From Streptococcus sp. WB01_FAA12 (lineage in GTDB: Bacteria; Bacillota; Bacilli; Lactobacillales; Streptococcaceae), in the NCBI RefSeq assembly GCF_012843315.1, contig NZ_JABAEX010000010.1, positions 1 to 64,000 of the forward strand: DNA of 64,000 bases, in the 5' to 3' direction. Position numbers and translations under genes: made by a program. Of this stretch, positions 28,783-38,786 are shown in pieces. The notes beneath the pieces were generated by a model, which saw only the letters and a program-made list of their open reading frames with translations, searched no databases and had not been told where the DNA came from. How positions within the stretch are numbered: position 1 is the stretch's first letter; the number at the start of each line of letters is the position of its first letter.

Positions 28783-29079
28783 ATGGCAGAACCAAACCTA
28801 GAAAGCCTTATAAGAGATCTCTACAACCATGCTCGTCAGGGTTTGAGTGAAGATTTAGTTGCTGCTCTCCTAGAGACTGCTAAAAAACTACCAACTACAA
28901 ATGAGCAATTACTAGCAGTCCGACTCTCAGGACTGGTCACCCGTGAATTGCTCATCAATCCCAAACACCCAGCACCTGAGTTGCTCAACTTGGCGCGCTT
29001 TATCAAAAGAGAAGAAGCCAAGTATAGGGGCACTGCAGTTTCTGCTATCATGTTTGGAGAACTCTTTAAAATGCTTTGA
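28783..29079 (+). CDS. Small helical protein resembling bacteriocin immunity proteins
   Basis: A 98-residue, all-helical, soluble protein. The start at 28783 is supported by AAGGGAGG eight bases upstream. Pattern and size (LLETAKKLPTTNEQLLAVRLSGLVTRELL, then AKYRGTAVSAIMFGELFKML) recall enterocin-A-type immunity proteins (four-helix bundles), but no bacteriocin gene is near. It follows pepA with a 20-bp gap and no promoter of its own. The stop codon lies inside the stem of the terminator that closes the unit. The immunity role is a guess from fold. Confidence 0.6.
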   Translation: MAEPNLESLIRDLYNHARQGLSEDLVAALLETAKKLPTTNEQLLAVRLSGLVTRELLINPKHPAPELLNLARFIKREEAKYRGTAVSAIMFGELFKML

Positions 29080-29106
29080 TTCCACTGTGAATCAAAGCAT
29101 TTTTTA
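29071..29106 (+). terminator. Terminator of the pepA unit
   Basis: ATGCTTTGATTC and its exact complement GAATCAAAGCAT surround the loop CACTGT, followed by TTTTTT. The stem begins inside the last codons of the upstream gene. Confidence 0.93.
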
Positions 29107-29138
29107 TATGTCAGAAAAAACATTTTTGATGAGGAGAT

Positions 29139-29169
29139 GAAAAAGCCATCCCATTCAGGATAGCTTTTT
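29139..29169 (-). terminator. Terminator of the Na/Pi cotransporter gene
   Basis: On the minus strand AAGCTATCC pairs with GGATGGCTT (one G-T pair) around a short loop, followed by TTTTT, six bases past the stop codon. Confidence 0.8.
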
Positions 29170-29174
29170 GGTTA

Positions 29175-30806
29175 TTAGATTTGTTCAGCGATGACCTTCT
29201 CGGCTAGGTTCATAGCATGGTCAGAGACACGAGTGTAGTGGGAAATGATGTCGATAAAGTTGACTCCAGCTTGTGTAGAACACTCACCCTTGTTAAGGCG
29301 TTTGATGTGGGTCTTTCTGAGAACGCGTTCCATATTGTTGATTTCTTTATGGCGTTCAACCAGACTTTGAGCTTTTTCAATATCATTGTTTTCCACACTA
29401 TCAAGGGCATCCTTGATAAATGCAGTTGTTGCTTGATAAATTTCAGCTAATTCCTCTAAAGCAGCATCAGAGAACTGAACATTCTTACGTTGAAGGTAGT
29501 CGGTTAGGTTGAGCAAGCCTTCTGCGTGGTCCCCAATCCGTTCCAAATCACGAGACGAATCCAGGATGTTAGTCAAGACTTCGCTTTCCTTTTGACTCAA
29601 GGATTCGCTTGAGAGTCTGATGAGGTAACGAGTGAGTTTTTCATCGATGGTGTTGATGGCTTCCTCTGTCTTGTGCCCTTTTTCAGCTACCTTTTCATCC
29701 AAACCGATGATATAGGTATAAGAAAGGTCAAAAGCTTTGGCTGCATAGTTTCCTAAGTGCAAAAGTTCTTTTTTGGCATTTCCTAGAGCGATAGAAGGAG
29801 ATTGCTGGATAAGTTGCTCGTCGAGATAGAGGGGCTCGTACTTGACAACCTCGTCTTCACCAGGGATGAGCTTGGTTACAAAGTAGGCCAAGGCTCCGAT
29901 GAATGGAAATTGTACAATGGTGTTACTTACGTTAAAGGCACCGTGCGAGAAGGCGATGGTCATCTCAGGTGAGAGGTGAAGGAGTGCCTGGAAGTACTCG
30001 ATCATAGCAGTAAAGGGGCCTAATAAGATTAAGCAAAGAATAGTCCCTAAAACGTTAAAGGTAACGTGGGTTGCAGCAACGCGTTTCGCAGAGACATTGG
30101 CTCCAGCTGCGGCAATGATAACGGTTAGGGTTGTCCCGATATTATCTCCGAAAAGAACTGGTAGTGAACCTTTAAGATCAAGGAACCCACCTGCATAGAG
30201 GCCTTGCAAAATCCCGATTGTAGCCGAGGAAGCCTGGATGAGGACGGTAATCACTGCACCGGCCACCACTCCTAAAATGGGGTTTTGTCCCAAAGTGACC
30301 ATATACTCCTTGAATTGTGGTAAATCTTTAAGTGGGCTCATACCGGCACTGATGAGGTTAAGGGCGTAGAAGATTCCCCCAACACCAAACAGGATGCGAC
30401 CGATATTGTTTGCTGTTCTGTTTTTTGTAAAGAAGAGGAACATGGTTCCAAGGAAAATCAAGGGCAAAGCATACTCACCAAGCTTGAAACCGATGATAAA
30501 GGAAGTAACGGTGGTTCCGATGTTGGCTCCCATGATAATTCCGATAGCCTGTCTAAGAGTGAGAAGACTAGCGCTGACCAGCCCAACCGTGATAACTGTA
30601 ACCCCTGTACTTGACTGAATCAGGGCAGTCACGACGATTCCGACTAGAACGCCTAAAAAGGGATTGCTAGTGTACTTGTCAATGTAAAAACGAAGGCGAT
30701 CTCCAGCAGCTTGTTGCAAACCGTCTCCCATGGTCTTGATACTGTATAAAAACAGTCCTAGACCTCCTAAAAAGTGAAATAAAATTTCCTGCCAATTAAT
30801 GGACAT
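29175..30806 (-). CDS. Na+/phosphate cotransporter with PhoU-like domain
   Basis: A 543-residue protein. Residues 1-310 carry two inverted Na/Pi cotransporter repeats with the paired QSSTGVTVI and QASSATIGI motifs and GANIGTT / GDNIGTT glycine loops. Residues about 340-540 form a PhoU-like helical bundle (SRDLERIGDHAEGLLNLTDYL, HYTRVSDHAMNLAEKVI). Such NptA/YjbB-type proteins move phosphate across the membrane; direction and control by the PhoU-like part are inferred. It is a single-gene unit with its own terminator. Confidence 0.92.
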   Translation of the reverse strand: MSINWQEILFHFLGGLGLFLYSIKTMGDGLQQAAGDRLRFYIDKYTSNPFLGVLVGIVVTALIQSSTGVTVITVGLVSASLLTLRQAIGIIMGANIGTTVTSFIIGFKLGEYALPLIFLGTMFLFFTKNRTANNIGRILFGVGGIFYALNLISAGMSPLKDLPQFKEYMVTLGQNPILGVVAGAVITVLIQASSATIGILQGLYAGGFLDLKGSLPVLFGDNIGTTLTVIIAAAGANVSAKRVAATHVTFNVLGTILCLILLGPFTAMIEYFQALLHLSPEMTIAFSHGAFNVSNTIVQFPFIGALAYFVTKLIPGEDEVVKYEPLYLDEQLIQQSPSIALGNAKKELLHLGNYAAKAFDLSYTYIIGLDEKVAEKGHKTEEAINTIDEKLTRYLIRLSSESLSQKESEVLTNILDSSRDLERIGDHAEGLLNLTDYLQRKNVQFSDAALEELAEIYQATTAFIKDALDSVENNDIEKAQSLVERHKEINNMERVLRKTHIKRLNKGECSTQAGVNFIDIISHYTRVSDHAMNLAEKVIAEQI

Positions 30807-31026
30807 TTCTTTTTCCTCCGAAAAATAATAACGGAATTTCTCCTATTCTATTTTAAAGGATAAAAGTAAATCTCACAAGTGTTTTCTTGATATTTTAGTA
30901 AGAAATCGCTAACTTTTTTAAATTTCTTCCTTAAATAGAGTTCTTACCTCAAGTATAAATGTCTGCAAGGATTATATCCAAATTTAACTGTTTTTTATCC
31001 TAGTTATAGTTTATGCGTAAAATAGA

Positions 31027-31054
31027 TTGACAACGTTTTCATATAAGATAGAAT
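31027..31054 (+). promoter_or_regulatory. endoD promoter with overlapping cre site; rest of the 30807-31121 gap
   Basis: TTGACA (31027-31032) and TAGAAT (31049-31054) are 16 bp apart. TGACAACGTTTTCA at 31028-31041 matches the full 14-position cre consensus and covers the -35, a layout for direct CcpA repression. An AGGAGG SD precedes endoD. The rest of the gap is AT-rich and holds the upstream region of the divergent Na/Pi gene; nothing else is seen in it. Confidence 0.7.
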
Positions 31055-31121
31055 GAAGATAATCCTGTTCTGATGATTGATTGCGGGAACAGTTACTTTT
31101 TTGTTCTATTAGGAGGATAAG

Positions 31122-34100
31122 ATGAAAGATCTATTTTTTGAAAAACGTTGCCGTTACAGTATTCGTAAGCTGTCAATCGGGGCTTGTTCCTTGATGATTG
31201 GATCAGCTTTATTTGCGAGTCCAGCTCTTGCCGAACAGGTTGCTGTCCCTGAGACAGTTGCCAATACAAGTGCTCAAGCGACAAGTGCCAGTGAAACTGC
31301 TAATCCAGACACTGCAGCTATCGAAAAACAATTAGAGGAAACTGAAAACAAAGTAGCTGAGCAACCAATTTCAGAAAACACTTCAGCAATAACTAATCTA
31401 GTTAATGAAAAAGAAGAAGCGAAACCAGCTCCGACAGAAACAGCTGAAAAACCAACTGATAAAGAAGGAGTCAAGCCTGAGGAAGCTCCTCAAGTGGTTG
31501 ACAATAAAGCCGACAAACCAAGTCTAGCAGACGTTCCTAAAAATGAAGAGAAGAGTCTCCGGCCAAAAGAAATCAAATTTGATACTTGGAATGATTTGTT
31601 GAAATGGGAACCAGGTGCGCGCGAGGATGATCCCATCAATCGTTCCTCAGTTGAACTCGCCAAGCGCCATAGAGGTCAGTTGGTTAACGAAAAAGCAAGC
31701 AGAAGAGCCAAGGTTCAGGCGCTAGCAAATACCAACTCAAAGGCTAAAGACCACGCTTCTGTTGGTGGAGAAGAATTCAAGGCTTACGCCTTTGATTACT
31801 GGCAATACTTGGATTCAATGGTCTTCTGGGAAGGCCTAGTTCCTACTCCAGATGTCATTGATGCAGGGCACCGTAATGGTGTGCCTGTTTATGGAACCCT
31901 GTTCTTCAACTGGTCAAACAGCATCTCCGACCAAGAGAAGTTTGCTGAGGCTTTGAAGCAAGATGAAGATGGCACCTTCCCGATTGCACGTAAACTTGTT
32001 GAACTCGCTAAATACTATGGCTTTGATGGCTACTTCATCAACCAAGAAACAACGGGGGAATTGGTAGCACCTCTTGGTGAAAAAATGCGCCAATTCATGC
32101 TCTATACAAAAGAATACGCGGCTAAGGTCAACCACCCAATCAAGTATGCTTGGTACGATGCCATGACCTACAAATATGGCCGTTACCACGAAGATGGTCT
32201 AGGTGATTACAACTACCAGTTTATGCAAAAAGAAGGAGATAAGGTCCCTGCAGATCAATTTTTTGCTAACTTCAACTGGAACAAGGAAAAAAATGACCAC
32301 TCTGTAGAGATGGCAAAATGGCTAGAACGTAGCCAGTATGATGTCTTTGCAGGCTTAGAATTGCAACAAGGTGGTTCGTATAAGACCAAGGTCAACTGGG
32401 ATGCTCTTTTAGATGAAAAAGGTAAGTTGCGCTTGTCACTTGGACTTTTTGCGCCGGATACAATTACCAGTCTAGGAAAAACAGGTGAAGACTACCACAA
32501 GAACGAGGATATCTTCTTCACAGGTTACCAAGGAGATCCAACGGCTCAAAAACCAGGTGATAAAGAGTGGTATGGAATTGCCAATTTAGTTGCGGACCGC
32601 ACTCCAGCAGTAGGCCGGACCTTCACTACATCTTTTAATACAGGTCATGGTAGAAAGTGGTTTGTAGACGGCAAAGTTTCTAAGGATTCTGAATGGAACT
32701 ACCGTTCTGTTTCAGGTGTCTTACCAACATGGCGTTGGTGGCAGACTTCAACGGGGGAAAAACTTCGTGCAGAATATGACTTTACAGATGCCTACAATGG
32801 AGGAAATTCTCTTAAATTCTCAGGTGATGTAGCTGGTAAGACGGACCAAGATGTGAATTTGTATTCTACTAAACTAGAAGTGACGGAGAAAACCAAACTT
32901 CGTGTTGCCCACAAGGGAGGAAAAGGCTCGAAAGTTTATATGGCCTTCTCTACGACTCCAGACTACAAATTTGAGGATGCAGACGCATGGAAAGAACTGA
33001 CTCTTTCTGACAACTGGATAAATGAAGAAATTGACCTTAGCTCACTAGCAGGTAAAACCATCTATGCAGTTAAACTCTTCTTCGAACATGAAGGTGCTGT
33101 AAAAGATTATCAGTTCAACCTAGGTCAATTAACCATTTCAGACAATAACCAAGCACCTCAAGCCCCGACAGGTCTCTCTGTGGTGAAGCAATCTCTTAAG
33201 AATGCCCAAGAAGCTGAAGCAGTGGTTCAATTTTCGGGTAACCAAGATGCAGATTTCTATGAAGTCTACGAAAAAGACGGGGACAACTGGCGTTTGTTGA
33301 CAGGTTCATCTGCTTCAACCATCTACTTGCCAAAAGTTAGCCGTTCTGCTAATGCGACTGGTACGACTCAGGAATTGAAAGTCGTTGCAGTTGGTAAAAA
33401 TGGACTCCGTTCTGAGGCGGCGACAGCATCCTTTAACTGGGGGATGACAGTTCAAGATACGACTCTCCCAAGACCTTTGGCTGAAAATATTGTTCCAGGG
33501 GCAACTGTTGTCGGTAGCACTTTCCCAAATACTGAAGGTGGAGAAGGTATCGAAGGCATGTTGAACGGTACGATTACAAGTCTATCAGACAAGTGGTCTT
33601 CAGGACAATTGAGCGGTAGTGTGGATATACGTTTGACCAAGCCACGTACCGTTGTTAGATGGGTCATGGATCATGCGGGAGCTGGTGGTGAGTCTGTTAA
33701 CGATGGTTTGATGAATACCAAGGACTTTGATCTTTACTACAAGGATACAGATGGCGAGTGGAAACTAGCTAAGGAAGTCCGTGGCAATAAAGCGCACGTT
33801 ACAGATATCACTCTTGACAAACCAATCACTGCCCAAGACTGGCGTTTGCATGTCATTACATCTGATAACGGAACACCTTGGAAGGCCATTCGTATCTACA
33901 ACTGGAAGATGTACGAAACCTTGGACACAGAAAGTCAAAATATTCCAATGGCTAAGGTAGCTGCTCGTTCACTTGGAAACCACCAAGTTCAACTAGGCTT
34001 CTCTGATGTTCCAGCAGGCGCAACCATCACCGTTTACGACAAGGCAGATTCACAAACACCAATTGCAACCTTGAAGACTGAAACTGGTGGCGACCTAGCA

Positions 34101-35894
34101 ACAGCACCATTGGCCTTTGACAAGCAACCAACTCTCCTCTACTATCGTACCCAATTACCTGGCAAAGAAATCAGTAACACCTTGGCTGTAGCGATTCCAC
34201 AGGATGAAAGAAAAATTAAATCTGTTAGCCTTGAAAAAGGACCTAAGAAGACGGTTTACAAAGAGGGAGAAAAACTTGATCTCAGAGGCGGAACACTCCG
34301 TATTCAATACGAAGGGGGACAAGCCGATGAGCTGATTAACCTTACTCACTCAGGTGTGACGGTATCTGGATACGACGCTCATCAAAAAGGGGAACAAAAC
34401 CTAACACTTCAATACCTTGGTTTACCAGTGTCAGGTGATCTGAAAGTCCAAGTGACAGGACAGGATGAAGGAAAATCAAAAGAAGTAGCGGGCTTGTATA
34501 TTACTAAGAAACCAAAAACAGACTATCTAGTAGGGGATCAACTGGATCTCTCTGAAGGTCGCTTCGGTGTCCTCTATGATGATGAGACGGAAGAAAGTCA
34601 TGCCTTTACGGATCAAGGTGTTGGAATCAAGGGCTATGATGCTCAGAAGACTGGACGACAAACCTTGACCTTGCATTACAAGGGACACACTGCTGAGTTC
34701 GATATCTTGGTTTCTCCAAAAGCAGCTGTCAACGATGAGTACCTCAAACAAGAAATCACTGCTGCCCAAGGGCGCCAGTCAACCCTTGCCTATACCTTCT
34801 CAAGTGAGGACAAACAAGCTGTACTAGCAGAGAAACTCAATGCAGCGAAAGCTGTTGCAGAAAACCATGATGCCAGTCAAGAAGAAGTCAACAAAGCCTT
34901 GAATGAATTGAAACAAGCTGGAGCGGATTTGGATGGTAACCAAGTGTATCAAGCAGCCAAAGAAGAGCTTGAAGGCTTGCTATCACAAGTTCGTGAAAAA
35001 GCACCTCAAGATGAGTTGATTGCCCAAGCAGAAGCTTTATTATCTTCACAAACGCCAACTCCTCAAGCTTTTGCGGAAATGAAAGAAAAGCTAAATAAGA
35101 AACGATCTCCTGCAGAAGAAAGTCACCACGTTGGTAGCATGAATCCAAATGAAGGAGCTCCAACGGTTGAAGTCCTCCCTGAACTAGTTGTTGAAACTGA
35201 AACAACAGCCTTTGAACGTCAAGAAAGACAAAATGTGGATCTTCTGAAAGGTCAACGTCAACTTGTCCAAAAAGGAGAAGAAGGGCAAATTCGTCGTCTA
35301 GTAGAAGTAGATGCCCAAGGCAAACGTACTCTTCATTCGACTGAAGTTGTCAAGGAAGCAATCCCAGAAATCACCGAAGTTGGAACAAAAGTTCTGTCAA
35401 GCAACCAACCGGCTGAGGGAGTAAAAGACCTAGTTTTAGAAATTCCGAAACTAGAAATTGAAGAGGATACAGTTGCCTTCGAACGTCAAGAGCAATCAAA
35501 TGCAAGCCTTCTAAAAGGTCAACGTCAGCTTGTTCAAAAAGGAGAAGAAGGGCGAATTCGTCGTCTAGTAGAAGTAGATGTCCAAGGCAAACGCACCCTT
35601 CATTCAACAGAAGTTCTTAAGGAAGCTATCCCAGAAATCACAGAAGTTGGTATAAAAGAAGTGGCGCCAAGTCCAGATAAACCTCATGCTGATACCCTCT
35701 CTAAAGAGCAAAAGGGACTTCCAGCTACACCAAGTACAAATGCTCCAACTGCAGAAGTGCCTGTCAAAGGTGAAGCAGCAAGCAAACAACTGCCAAATAC
35801 AGGAGTAGAAACAGATGCCAGTCTAGTAGCTCTGGGGCTTCTCGGAGTGATGAGTGGCTATGGACTTGTAGCTTTGAAAAAGAGAGAGGATTAA
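31122..35894 (+). CDS. endoD: Endo-beta-N-acetylglucosaminidase D (GH85), LPXTG-anchored
   Basis: A 1590-residue surface enzyme. A YSIRK signal (YSIRKLSIG) and a Glu/Pro spacer are followed by the GH85 barrel at about 165-500; the substrate-assisted pair is Asn307 and Glu309 in FDGYFINQETTG. Beta-sandwich and galactose-binding-like domains follow (about 510-960). Then come two bacterial Ig-like segments (about 1030-1205), a FIVAR-like helical region, two G5 domains (about 1345-1420 and 1440-1520), and LPNTGV with hydrophobic tail. Endo-D cuts the chitobiose core of N-glycans, leaving one GlcNAc on the protein. It is monocistronic, with its own promoter and terminator. Confidence 0.96.
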   Translation: MKDLFFEKRCRYSIRKLSIGACSLMIGSALFASPALAEQVAVPETVANTSAQATSASETANPDTAAIEKQLEETENKVAEQPISENTSAITNLVNEKEEAKPAPTETAEKPTDKEGVKPEEAPQVVDNKADKPSLADVPKNEEKSLRPKEIKFDTWNDLLKWEPGAREDDPINRSSVELAKRHRGQLVNEKASRRAKVQALANTNSKAKDHASVGGEEFKAYAFDYWQYLDSMVFWEGLVPTPDVIDAGHRNGVPVYGTLFFNWSNSISDQEKFAEALKQDEDGTFPIARKLVELAKYYGFDGYFINQETTGELVAPLGEKMRQFMLYTKEYAAKVNHPIKYAWYDAMTYKYGRYHEDGLGDYNYQFMQKEGDKVPADQFFANFNWNKEKNDHSVEMAKWLERSQYDVFAGLELQQGGSYKTKVNWDALLDEKGKLRLSLGLFAPDTITSLGKTGEDYHKNEDIFFTGYQGDPTAQKPGDKEWYGIANLVADRTPAVGRTFTTSFNTGHGRKWFVDGKVSKDSEWNYRSVSGVLPTWRWWQTSTGEKLRAEYDFTDAYNGGNSLKFSGDVAGKTDQDVNLYSTKLEVTEKTKLRVAHKGGKGSKVYMAFSTTPDYKFEDADAWKELTLSDNWINEEIDLSSLAGKTIYAVKLFFEHEGAVKDYQFNLGQLTISDNNQAPQAPTGLSVVKQSLKNAQEAEAVVQFSGNQDADFYEVYEKDGDNWRLLTGSSASTIYLPKVSRSANATGTTQELKVVAVGKNGLRSEAATASFNWGMTVQDTTLPRPLAENIVPGATVVGSTFPNTEGGEGIEGMLNGTITSLSDKWSSGQLSGSVDIRLTKPRTVVRWVMDHAGAGGESVNDGLMNTKDFDLYYKDTDGEWKLAKEVRGNKAHVTDITLDKPITAQDWRLHVITSDNGTPWKAIRIYNWKMYETLDTESQNIPMAKVAARSLGNHQVQLGFSDVPAGATITVYDKADSQTPIATLKTETGGDLATAPLAFDKQPTLLYYRTQLPGKEISNTLAVAIPQDERKIKSVSLEKGPKKTVYKEGEKLDLRGGTLRIQYEGGQADELINLTHSGVTVSGYDAHQKGEQNLTLQYLGLPVSGDLKVQVTGQDEGKSKEVAGLYITKKPKTDYLVGDQLDLSEGRFGVLYDDETEESHAFTDQGVGIKGYDAQKTGRQTLTLHYKGHTAEFDILVSPKAAVNDEYLKQEITAAQGRQSTLAYTFSSEDKQAVLAEKLNAAKAVAENHDASQEEVNKALNELKQAGADLDGNQVYQAAKEELEGLLSQVREKAPQDELIAQAEALLSSQTPTPQAFAEMKEKLNKKRSPAEESHHVGSMNPNEGAPTVEVLPELVVETETTAFERQERQNVDLLKGQRQLVQKGEEGQIRRLVEVDAQGKRTLHSTEVVKEAIPEITEVGTKVLSSNQPAEGVKDLVLEIPKLEIEEDTVAFERQEQSNASLLKGQRQLVQKGEEGRIRRLVEVDVQGKRTLHSTEVLKEAIPEITEVGIKEVAPSPDKPHADTLSKEQKGLPATPSTNAPTAEVPVKGEAASKQLPNTGVETDASLVALGLLGVMSGYGLVALKKRED

Positions 35895-35942
35895 GGATAG
35901 ATAGTATTTCTTAAGCTGAGATTAGAAAGAAATCGTTTCAAG

Positions 35943-35973
35943 AAGCAACAGCTAAAAATAGTTGTTGCTTTTT
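35943..35973 (+). terminator. Terminator of endoD
   Basis: AAGCAACAGCTA and TAGTTGTTGCTT pair over 12 bp (one G-T) around an AAAA loop, followed by a T-run. Confidence 0.9.
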
Positions 35974-36388
35974 GCACCCTTTCATCCGAATGTTTTCTGA
36001 ATTGAGATTGAATAGCTTGTAAGCCATAATAAAGTGTTTTTCAGCAACATGACCTCCAAATTCAGTCCGGTCATATTTCTGGACTTTGATTAGTTTATTT
36101 GATGCCGTAAAATTTCAATAAAATTGTGCACTTAATTTGACAATTCAAGGCTTAAAAATCGTGTAATAGTATCTTTAGATTTTCCCATCTTACTTTAGAA
36201 AAAAATTATGAAAGACTTCGAATTCGTTAAATTCTAATAAAACTTGGTCACAAGATTTATTGACGATTAATGATGTAAGTTGTATAATCTAACTAGGATA
36301 CTGTTTATATATAATAATATTTTATAATTTTATTTATAAATTGCAGAGATTTTTTAAAAATATAAAATGACATAGGAGAATGTATATT
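35974..36388. other. AT-rich gap after endoD with a possible minus-strand gene remnant
   Basis: No complete gene is seen. On the minus strand, roughly 35950-36120, a short open stretch without a good start reads KLIKVQKYDRTEFGGHVAEK and continues HFIMAYKLFNLN; it may be the decayed end of a gene or just chance. The part from 36130 on is about 75% A+T and leads into the orphan gene; TATAAT-like boxes occur (for example near 36280), but none can be chosen with confidence. Confidence 0.35.
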
Positions 36389-37117
36389 ATGGCAAATTAT
36401 ATTATGTTACATCAAAATAGAATTGAAGTAAAAATTGATGATATTACTGTATACTGTGATAATTTTAAAGGGAATCAAGATCCATATGTTTGGAGTGAAA
36501 GATTTCTGAATACATTTTGCAAAACTAATCAAATTAAAGCATCTCAACTTAAAAAGGGAGATACATTGTTTTGGTTTACCAGACAAGGAACCCCATCAGA
36601 TGATAAGTGGTTTGTTGATTTAGTATTTATTGTAGACGAGATAATTTATTGGGAAAAGAGTGATAAAGTAGGAAAAGTAGGTGATAATCCTTTTGAACAC
36701 TATAATGATGTCAAACTTTCAACAATACAATATGATGAATTTTCTTATAAAGATCATTATGAGTGGGCAAAAAATGATCATCCTAAAACAAGTAGTAGAC
36801 CAAAGAGACGATTTACTATAGTTGCTTCAAAGGAGAGTTATCAACCACAAACTGAAAATAAAGAATTAATTGAAATAAACGATAAATGTATCCTTGATAT
36901 GTTTAGTCATTCACCATATGGTGGGGGCGGGTTCAGGTGCAAAGAAATTACTGATAAACAAGTAAAGTGTATTGAGAATCATATACTTAACAAAAAGAAG
37001 ATAGAATTGAAAGGAACTGACCTTTTTAAATTAAGGAGTAATAGTCAAAAGTGGGAGAGTAAGAAGTGGAGATGTGAGAGGTGGAAGAGAAAAAAATGGG
37101 AGAGTAAGGAATATTAG
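36389..37117 (+). CDS. Orphan AT-rich gene, unknown function, Trp/Lys-rich tail
   Basis: I do not recognise this 242-residue protein. The start at 36389 has AGGAG ten bases upstream; ATG 36380 is too close to it. The N-terminal half is rich in beta-type sequence and aromatic residues (DTLFWFTRQGTPSDDKWFVD), with no signal peptide or membrane helix. The C-terminal 24 residues alternate Trp with Lys/Arg/Glu (KWESKKWRCERWKRKKW). Base composition is much more AT-rich than the neighbours, and codons are unlike those of pgk and endoD. It stands alone between two housekeeping-flank genes, which suggests acquisition by transfer. Confidence 0.7.
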   Translation: MANYIMLHQNRIEVKIDDITVYCDNFKGNQDPYVWSERFLNTFCKTNQIKASQLKKGDTLFWFTRQGTPSDDKWFVDLVFIVDEIIYWEKSDKVGKVGDNPFEHYNDVKLSTIQYDEFSYKDHYEWAKNDHPKTSSRPKRRFTIVASKESYQPQTENKELIEINDKCILDMFSHSPYGGGGFRCKEITDKQVKCIENHILNKKKIELKGTDLFKLRSNSQKWESKKWRCERWKRKKWESKEY

Positions 37118-37409
37118 ATAAGATAATTTGAACGGAACCGACTCTTTTAACATACAAAATAAAGTAATCTGAAAATTCATTGAAAGCCAATCTTTTGTAT
37201 CGATAAAACTATATTTTTAAAACTAGGTATTAAGTTTGATTAAGTGAATTTTACAATTCTAAATATTACCATAGTCTCTACTCTTTCTACTATTTTTAGG
37301 AATCTAAATAAAGCTTGTTAAAATAAAGTCTATAGATAGATGAATCAATTTTTACAGAAATAAAGAACTGGAAAAGTGCAGGCTTTTGCTATCTCTTTTG
37401 CTGATTTTG

Positions 37410-37418
37410 TGATATAAT
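37410..37418 (+). promoter_or_regulatory. pgk extended -10 promoter; rest of the 37118-37451 gap
   Basis: TGATATAAT is an extended -10 34 bp before the pgk ATG, with SD gaaggag just upstream of the start. The remainder of the gap (37118-37400) is AT-rich and shows no gene, repeat or hairpin that I can support. Confidence 0.6.
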
Positions 37419-37451
37419 TAACACGTATAAAAAAAGAAGGAGTCATATCTA

Positions 37452-38651
37452 ATGGCAAAATTGACTGTTAAAGACGTTGACTTGAAAGGGAAAAAAGTTC
37501 TCGTTCGTGTTGACTTCAACGTTCCTGTAAAAGATGGCGTGATTACTAACGACAACCGTATCACTGCAGCTCTTCCAACTATCAAGTACATCCTTGAACA
37601 AGGTGGACGTGCAATCCTCTTCTCTCACCTTGGCCGTGTAAAAGAAGAAGCAGACAAAGCTGGTAAATCACTCGCTCCTGTAGCTGCTGACTTGGCTGCT
37701 AAGTTGGGACAAGAAGTTAAATTTATCCCAGGTGTTACACGTGGTGCTGAATTGGAAGCCGCTGTTAACGCTCTTGAAGATGGACAAGTTCTCTTGGTTG
37801 AAAACACTCGTTTTGAAGATGTTGACGGCAAGAAAGAATCTAAAAATGATCCTGAACTTGGTAAATACTGGGCATCACTTGGAGATGGTATCTTCGTAAA
37901 CGATGCATTCGGTACAGCTCACCGTGCACACGCATCTAACGTTGGTATCTCAGCAAACGTTGAAAAAGCAGTTGCTGGATTCCTTCTTGAAAACGAAATT
38001 GCCTACATCCAAGAAGCTGTTGAAGCCCCAGAACGTCCATTCGTGGCTATCCTTGGTGGTTCAAAAGTTTCAGACAAGATCGGTGTTATCGAAAACTTGC
38101 TTGAAAAAGCTGATAAAGTTCTTATCGGTGGTGGGATGACTTACACATTCTACAAAGCACAAGGTATCGAAATCGGTAACTCACTTGTAGAAGAAGACAA
38201 ATTGGATGTCGCTAAAGCTCTTCTTGAAAAAGCAAACGGCAAATTGATCTTGCCAGTTGACTCAAAAGAAGCAAACGCATTTGCAGACTACACTGAAGTA
38301 AAAGATACTGAAGGTGAAGCAGTAGACCCAGGTTTCCTTGGTTTGGATATTGGTCCTAAATCTATCGCTAAATTCGACGAAGCCTTGACTGGTGCGAAAA
38401 CAGTTGTATGGAACGGACCTATGGGTGTATTTGAAAACCCTGACTTCCAAGCTGGTACAATCGGTGTCATGGACGCTATCGTGAAACAACCTGGCGTGAA
38501 ATCAATCATCGGTGGTGGTGACTCAGCTGCCGCAGCTATCAACCTTGGTCGCGCAGACAAGTTCTCATGGATCTCTACAGGTGGTGGAGCGTCAATGGAA
38601 CTTCTTGAAGGTAAAGTTCTTCCAGGATTGGCTGCGCTTACAGGAAAATAA
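37452..38651 (+). CDS. pgk: Phosphoglycerate kinase
   Basis: A 399-residue glycolytic enzyme. The N-terminal substrate motif [14 protein letters not shown], the [23 protein letters not shown] loop and the C-terminal nucleotide-binding GGGDSAAA are all present. It transfers phosphate from 1,3-bisphosphoglycerate to ADP. Codon use is strongly biased, as in highly expressed streptococcal genes. It is monocistronic between its own promoter and terminator. Confidence 0.98.
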   Translation: MAKLTVKDVDLKGKKVLVRVDFNVPVKDGVITNDNRITAALPTIKYILEQGGRAILFSHLGRVKEEADKAGKSLAPVAADLAAKLGQEVKFIPGVTRGAELEAAVNALEDGQVLLVENTRFEDVDGKKESKNDPELGKYWASLGDGIFVNDAFGTAHRAHASNVGISANVEKAVAGFLLENEIAYIQEAVEAPERPFVAILGGSKVSDKIGVIENLLEKADKVLIGGGMTYTFYKAQGIEIGNSLVEEDKLDVAKALLEKANGKLILPVDSKEANAFADYTEVKDTEGEAVDPGFLGLDIGPKSIAKFDEALTGAKTVVWNGPMGVFENPDFQAGTIGVMDAIVKQPGVKSIIGGGDSAAAAINLGRADKFSWISTGGGASMELLEGKVLPGLAALTGK

Positions 38652-38672
38652 GTTTTCTTAAATGAAACGATG

Positions 38673-38701
38673 AAAAGAGGAACTCTGTTTCCTCTTTTTT
38701 A
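38673..38701 (+). terminator. Terminator of pgk
   Basis: AAAAGAGGAA pairs with TTCCTCTTTT around a short loop, followed by T residues. Confidence 0.9.
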
Positions 38702-38786
38702 TAGTCTAAATTAAAAACGCTTCCGATTGATTTTGGCTCATAAAATCAACTAAATTATGATAAAATGGAAATAGAAAGTTGAGATT

